From Dipetalonema caudispina (taxonomy: Eukaryota; Nematoda; Chromadorea; Rhabditida; Onchocercidae), in contig JABVXV010000033.1 of NCBI GenBank assembly GCA_013365325.1, positions 1 through 64,000 on the forward strand: a DNA stretch of 64,000 nt. Reading direction: 5' to 3'. Made by a program: the position numbers and the translations under genes. Positions 59,001 through 64,000 of this stretch are shown here, piece by piece. Every line of letters begins with the position of its first letter. Within the stretch, counting starts at the first letter, position 1. Under the pieces are notes generated by a model, which was not told the DNA's origin, did not search any database, and saw nothing but the letters and a program-made list of their open reading frames with translations.

Positions 59001-62000
59001 CTAGCTTTTACTAGTCTAAAATCAATAAAGTACTGATACTTATAAGTTGTATATTTCAAACTTCACGGAAAACAACGTTAATTTTCAATCTGGTTATATT
59101 TTGAACTGCTTCATTACTTAATAATACCATTAATTCGTTCTGCATCAATCTTATATTATTGTAGAATTCAAACAGAACCGCCTAGAAATTTCCTATGATT
59201 TTCCCCCACGGTACCCTTATTCTTTTATGCAGCGCTTTCGGTTTTTCCAGAGGGTAAGTACACGCCTGACATAGTCCTGAAGAAATATGGATATAAGATC
59301 TGTTACCTTTATTATCTTTTGAAGACCTAGTTCAATCGGCCAAAGAAACTAAGATACTAATTACTTATTCTAACCAGTTTCCAAGTACCTATTTGAAAAA
59401 GACGAAAAATATCGTACCTAGGCGAAACATAATTTAGATCTAGCGATGTAAGCTGACGAAGCTGACTTGAGATCTTCCTGAATACAATGTAGTAGAGATC
59501 CCATGCTTGATTGAGTTCTTTGGCGTTCTGTGAACGTAAATAGCAACGACAAGCATTCCAAGCCTCCTTCAGCTCATTTTCGTATGTCTAAAAAAGTATC
59601 GCAATAATCGATGCTCAACCCATTTACTCTATATTTACTTAAAACGTTGTTGAAGTTGATGCGCTATGTCGAAACCTCTTAAAAAGTCAAAAAAAAAAAA
59701 GTGCTTACAGAGTAGTACTCAAAGTTACAACAAAATCTCTAAAACAAGAGCAGCGATAAAATGATGTTATTTGGTTGCAATAGTAGCAAATCCAAATTTG
59801 TGCAGCTCGCATTCCTAAATTATATCATGGATGTCCTACCATTCTAGAGTTACCAATTAGAGCTATTACTAGTCCAGCCACATTTCTTTGAAATTATGCA
59901 CCCAAAACATGGAATAGTTGTCTTTCGGGTTTTTCGAGACTTAGTCCAATTGTGCTTTTTTAGTGCTTAATTATTTCCAGTTTTCACCAAGACTTGATTT
60001 TGTTTAAAAATAGTATCTTACTTGTTTGAAAGACTGCTCCTTCAGAGTAGTTGCACCACGATCAATCATGTCATGTAATGGATCCAACAACTCGAACATG
60101 GCTTTTACATTCTTGTCCTGAAATTTAATCTCGTACATAATCAGTATATCGCTAGCTGCAAGTACAGTGCCAACACAAAACTGTGGCAGGCAACTAGCAA
60201 CCAAAGTTTTGCAAGTGACACGCAAGACAGCAGGTATTATAAGAGCTGTACTCAATGTAAGTCAATGCAGCAATCACATTGCACGTAACAATCTTAAGAA
60301 AGGCCAGCACTGTGCACTAAGTATTTACTAGTTCTCAACAAGACGGTGCATTATACATTTTTCCGCAAAAATATTGCAAAAATGTGCATTAGGTAACAGT
60401 ACATAACGTATGATTTGTTCGCAAAAGTGAATACATTGCACGGTAAAGTGCGAGCATATGCATCATGTGTGAATGTGGATGTGCTTCTTGCAGATTTGCT
60501 AAAAGTCATTCCCTAAAACTTATCTCTGGAGTATGGTCTCTATTTTTAACCTGAAAATAGAGCCTTGACGCATCATCCAATGCTTCATGCCACTGTTCGT
60601 GCCAAAGTATGGCGCAACGAATCAGCTCATCACTGACAAGTTTTGCTTGCTCAACAAGTGTTGGCTGACTATCACTCATAATTGTCAATATCTCTGTTGC
60701 AACCGCTGAGCGTCGTGAGTTTGCCGATTTCGCAGCCACTGTAAGGGCGTAAACCAAAGACTGAAAAGAATTTTAAAAACATGATTAATTTTAATGTCGA
60801 AATGAAAAGAAGATTTTATACGCTCCCTGAATAAATTTACTCCAAAAATTTAATTTCATTTTCTTCTTAAATACTATCACTTTATCTGTAAATGATATTA
60901 AGAATTGCCTAAGAATAATATTCTTGCAATACAAAATTACGAAACAAAAGCTACCAATCAAATCTCCAGCTATATATTGAAAAATGATTAATCTAAAAAG
61001 GCAACTTTGAACCTGTGGGTGAACTTTTGACAAGTCGATGACAACTTGCTTGATCAGCTGAGCAACGTTTTGTTTCGAATCTAAACGTGCCATCAATTGT
61101 GGGATAACCTGCAATCATATAAGAATATATGAAGAATGGGAGAAATGAAAGACGAAGTATCATTTGCCCAGCTCATAGTTACACGTCAAATTTCAAACGA
61201 AATCTTTTCGTAGATTTAAAAAAATTTTTTAAGATGAAATTCCAGAACAATCTTTTTATTTAAAAACCTCAAGCCACATTTCAACGGGCAGCAAATTCAG
61301 TGATTCTTTGATGGTTTCGAAAACTTCCGCTTGATCACCGTGTTTGAACCATAAGGTCAAAAATCGCAAAGTGTCTTCTAGACGTGATCCTGAAAGTTGA
61401 GAGTTATTATTCAGAACCATCGACCTTGTTTTAATCATTTGTAGACTTCATGAACAAGTCTGTGTATAATTTAACTCACAAAGTTTCAATGCCAAACGAT
61501 TATGAAATGTACTGAATTCACACCTTACCCCTGCCGTAAATCTTTAGAGCTATAGACCACCAGAAAACAAAAATAATTTTGGAAAAATTTAAACCTTCGG
61601 CCAAAGTGACAGCTTTAATAAAGCTTGAAACAGCTTGTTTTGCAAGAAAGATCATCTCTTGATCAGGTGCCGGAGAAGGTGGATTTACAATTACTGCAGT
61701 AGAAGGTGGCGGCTGTGGATGCAGTTGAGGGATCAAAATATCTGATGAAGTTTCTCGATCTATAATGCTCCCGAAGGGACCGTAGCTGGGAGAACTTGGC
61801 ATCGCACCAATAAAAGGCGGTGGTGGTGGTGCTGGCGAAAACTAAAAATAAAGGAAATAATGAATATTATGCATACTCTAGAAAAAGGGCACTTGGCATT
61901 GACTTGTTCCCAATAAAAAATGATTCATAGCTCAAATAACTTTTGGTGGTAAGTGCATTATTTCGGGTTAAAATGCATGCTCAAATGCATAAGCGTTTAG

Positions 62001-63749
62001 GTCGTTTTGGAAGTAATTCAAACCTTTCTTCTTATCACTTCTAGACATTTCAGAAACGAAATAAATATAGAAATTCTAATGAATTAAGTAAATTTAATAA
62101 TCCTGTAATAATAATTACATCAACAGAAAAAAGAAATAAAACGGAATAATGTATGCTAATCACTAACTAAAATATCAATTTTGAACAACACATTTAGACA
62201 GAATCCAACTTCCTCAATTATGATTTTTCTGTTGAATGCCTCACTGATATTGATGCACGTTAAAATACCCAGTACATAAGAACTTATGTTAAAGAAAGTA
62301 ACAGTATGAGATAGGAAACCAAACAGACGTAGTCTCAGTGTTGAAGTTAAGTTTGAGCAAAAAAATAGATAAAAAGATGGATAAAGAAGTAATTAAAAGT
62401 GTAGCGGAGCTCACCGAATTTTGTGTCTGATACATGGCAGCATTGAAGTAAGCGGATGCAAGTTTATGCCATGCTTTATACCAAGTTGGATCATAAACCG
62501 TAGCATTTGCATAGAATTTCATTGTTTGTGTCAGAGTGGACTGTGATGGACTACTGGGCTGTAACGGCTGCACCACATGTGAATTTGGTGAAAATAGTGG
62601 TGGTGAAGGGATTTTTACATGATTGCCATCTAGAAGTAGTGGTGGTACATTGATCACAATCGATGGGTTAGCCGACGGTTGTTGAGGAATGTTAACAGGT
62701 GACAAAGACTGCTGTACATTCATGTTCACGGCTTGCACGTCTTTGGTTGACTGCGGTAACGTATCGTACCAGTCACCAAGTTTTAAACAACATTTTGCCA
62801 CCAACCGGCACATTTCGGAATTTTTCTTGATTTCTCTCTAAAATATGAGTAGTAATGCTTAAACTGTTTTCATCTCTTGCTATGCATCAGTCTCTATTAA
62901 TTATTCTTTACATTTCACAGTGTTGTGTTATTGAAATAGGTTAAAAAGTAACCTGCGCAAGAAGTTGAAAAAATACAACCCGTGTGAAATTCACACTGTT
63001 AATTTGATTTTTTTCAGTAACTTCTAAAAGCATATACGTGATCGATATAACTGCAATATGTCAGGTTGGAAATTTGCAAGAAAGGTATTTCACTTCATTC
63101 TAGCAAGCAAGAAAAGTTTAAATTTTCGAAACCTTTTCGACATCAAATTGATTGATTAGCTGTTCCAATGTATTGCAAGCTAGTTCAGTCCGGTTTTCTG
63201 CCCAATATTGCTTACAAACCGCCAACACTAATGAGGGCTTATCCATTGGTAAATTTGGTATTTCATGTAATTCTTCATTTCGTTTTAATCCCAATAAATC
63301 TGCCAAAATTTGACGTGACATTGATAACTTTCCATACTGTCGGCAAAGTGATGAAAATTTAATCCATAATGGGCGCATCTCATTCCGCGAAAGCACTAAT
63401 GATCTGAAATTTTTTCTAAATCAATTCCATTTTCCTTTAAAAAAACTGACCGATTATAAACGAATTGTGAACAGTTCATGAAGTAAGATATTTTCTAAAT
63501 TAAATCATATTTTGATGATTTAACTTACTTTACCAACAGAAGTCTTTGCCACTGTTCAATATTTGGCCGGCATCCTTGCAAACGCCGACTCCAAACAACA
63601 GCGATTCGAATTCTTCGATCGGGCCACATTTTGTATTCAATGGCTTCTTCCAGTTCGGTTAGCTGCTGTACAAGAGTCATTGCGCCATAAGCTCTTTCGT
63701 AACTTTCTGATGCCATCGCTGTCAATTCTGCGTCGCACATGTCACGTAC
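56067..63749 (-). CDS. let-363: TOR kinase, C-terminal ~996 residues (5' part outside window)
   Basis: Catalytic subunit of TORC1/TORC2, which controls growth, translation and autophagy from lysosomal and cytoplasmic sites. Exons in coding order: 63529-63749, 63133-63403, 62415-62837, 61595-61841, 61268-61389, 61013-61108, 60551-60760, 60022-60117, 59418-59587, 58876-59015, 58592-58734, 58156-58341, 57989-58059, 57666-57755, 57455-57593, 57082-57226, 56843-56941, 56067-56188. All joins keep frame (2,991 nt). Fragment numbering: FAT from residue 1 ([19 protein letters not shown]), FRB about 505-603 ([17 protein letters not shown]), kinase about 630-930 with [37 protein letters not shown] and [20 protein letters not shown], and FATC ending [11 protein letters not shown]. 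Catalytic residues are intact. Exon 62415-62837 carries a Pro/Ser/Gln-rich insertion. The exon 58156-58341 donor appears to be GC. The window ends in the intron upstream of 63749, so roughly the N-terminal 60% is missing. Confidence 0.97.
58060..58155 (-). other. Probable GC-AG intron in let-363
   Basis: The exon reads ...LLQKVQ and its last codon CAG is followed by GCATGA; the acceptor is TTTCTCTAG. Using GC gives QKVQVFQHAL, matching the family's QKVEVFEHA spacing. The alternative GT donor six bases earlier (AAA|GTTCAG) would delete two conserved positions. Confidence 0.55.
59418..60760 (-). other. let-363 exons encoding the FRB (rapamycin-FKBP12 binding) domain
   Basis: Exons 60551-60760, 60022-60117 and 59418-59587 encode the four-helix FRB domain. 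Compared with human mTOR, the residues equivalent to L2031, S2035, F2039, W2101, D2102, Y2105 and F2108 are conserved ([22 protein letters not shown]). The equivalent of T2098 is Asn (LNQAW instead of LTQAW) and that of G2040 is Gln. The human residue numbers are from memory. Confidence 0.85.
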
Positions 63750-64000
63750 CTGAATATAAACATTAACAGGGTGCATACATCACTAGTATCCTTAACATTT
63801 TAAATAACTAAAGCTGCTTATAGGTAATCCTAGCCGAATCATAAAATCCATTTCAAAATCTAGTTTAGTTAAACTGAAGTTCGTTAACCGAACTGATGAG
63901 CCTTGGCATCAAAGTGTGATGAAATCAGCAGAACTCAAGCATGATACTGTTGCGGACATGTCAATATATGTAGTGCATGGATGGTGTTTGCACCATAATA
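63750..64000 (-). other. let-363 intron at the right edge
   Basis: Upstream of the acceptor of exon 63529-63749 (TTTATATTCAG on the minus strand). I find no further coding exon before the window ends; the next 5' exon lies outside. Confidence 0.6.

Overview
The window reads as nuclear DNA of a nematode. It is strongly A+T-rich, its genes are cut into many small exons with GTAAGT-like donors and TTTCAG-like acceptors, and the exons join into nematode orthologues of well-known proteins. A clade III (filarial/spirurid-like) species fits the base composition and intron sizes, but the species cannot be fixed from the sequence alone. I see no bacterial, viral or organellar segment, no tRNA or rRNA gene and no CRISPR array.

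Layout: (1) 1-3,570 holds a probable 3' end of a plus-strand gene (last two exons 573-739, poly(A) signal at 829) and a doubtful two-exon plus-strand fragment (2627-3471). (2) 3573-12253, minus strand, is a complete 17-exon gene for GABA-B receptor subunit 2 (gbb-2 type, about 804 aa). (3) 12.3-25.1 kb is a 12.9 kb gene-poor spacer with microsatellites and homopolymer runs; it is the shared upstream region of two divergent genes. (4) 25207-46464, plus strand, is smg-1, the PI3K-related kinase of nonsense-mediated decay, in about 51 exons (about 2,618 aa), with a probable intron in its 3' UTR. (5) 49660-54051, plus strand, is an unrecognised gene for a secreted, very acidic protein of about 243 aa, with a possible alternative terminal exon giving a 58-aa product. 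(6) 56067-63749, minus strand, is the C-terminal ~996 residues of TOR kinase (let-363), running off the right edge.

The genes do not form an operon or a pathway. The notable pairing is two PIKK-family kinases, SMG-1 (RNA surveillance) and TOR (growth control), lying tail to tail about 9.6 kb apart with only the small secreted-protein gene between them. Each has diverged in family-specific ways: the SMG-1 kinase-FATC linker is much shorter than in vertebrates, and TOR carries a Pro/Ser/Gln-rich insertion in its FAT domain and Asn at an otherwise Thr rapamycin-contact position.

All exon boundaries were worked out by hand from reading frame, splice consensus and remembered family sequence. Every junction in the listed models keeps frame. 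The weakest stretch is 30.0-33.2 kb of smg-1.
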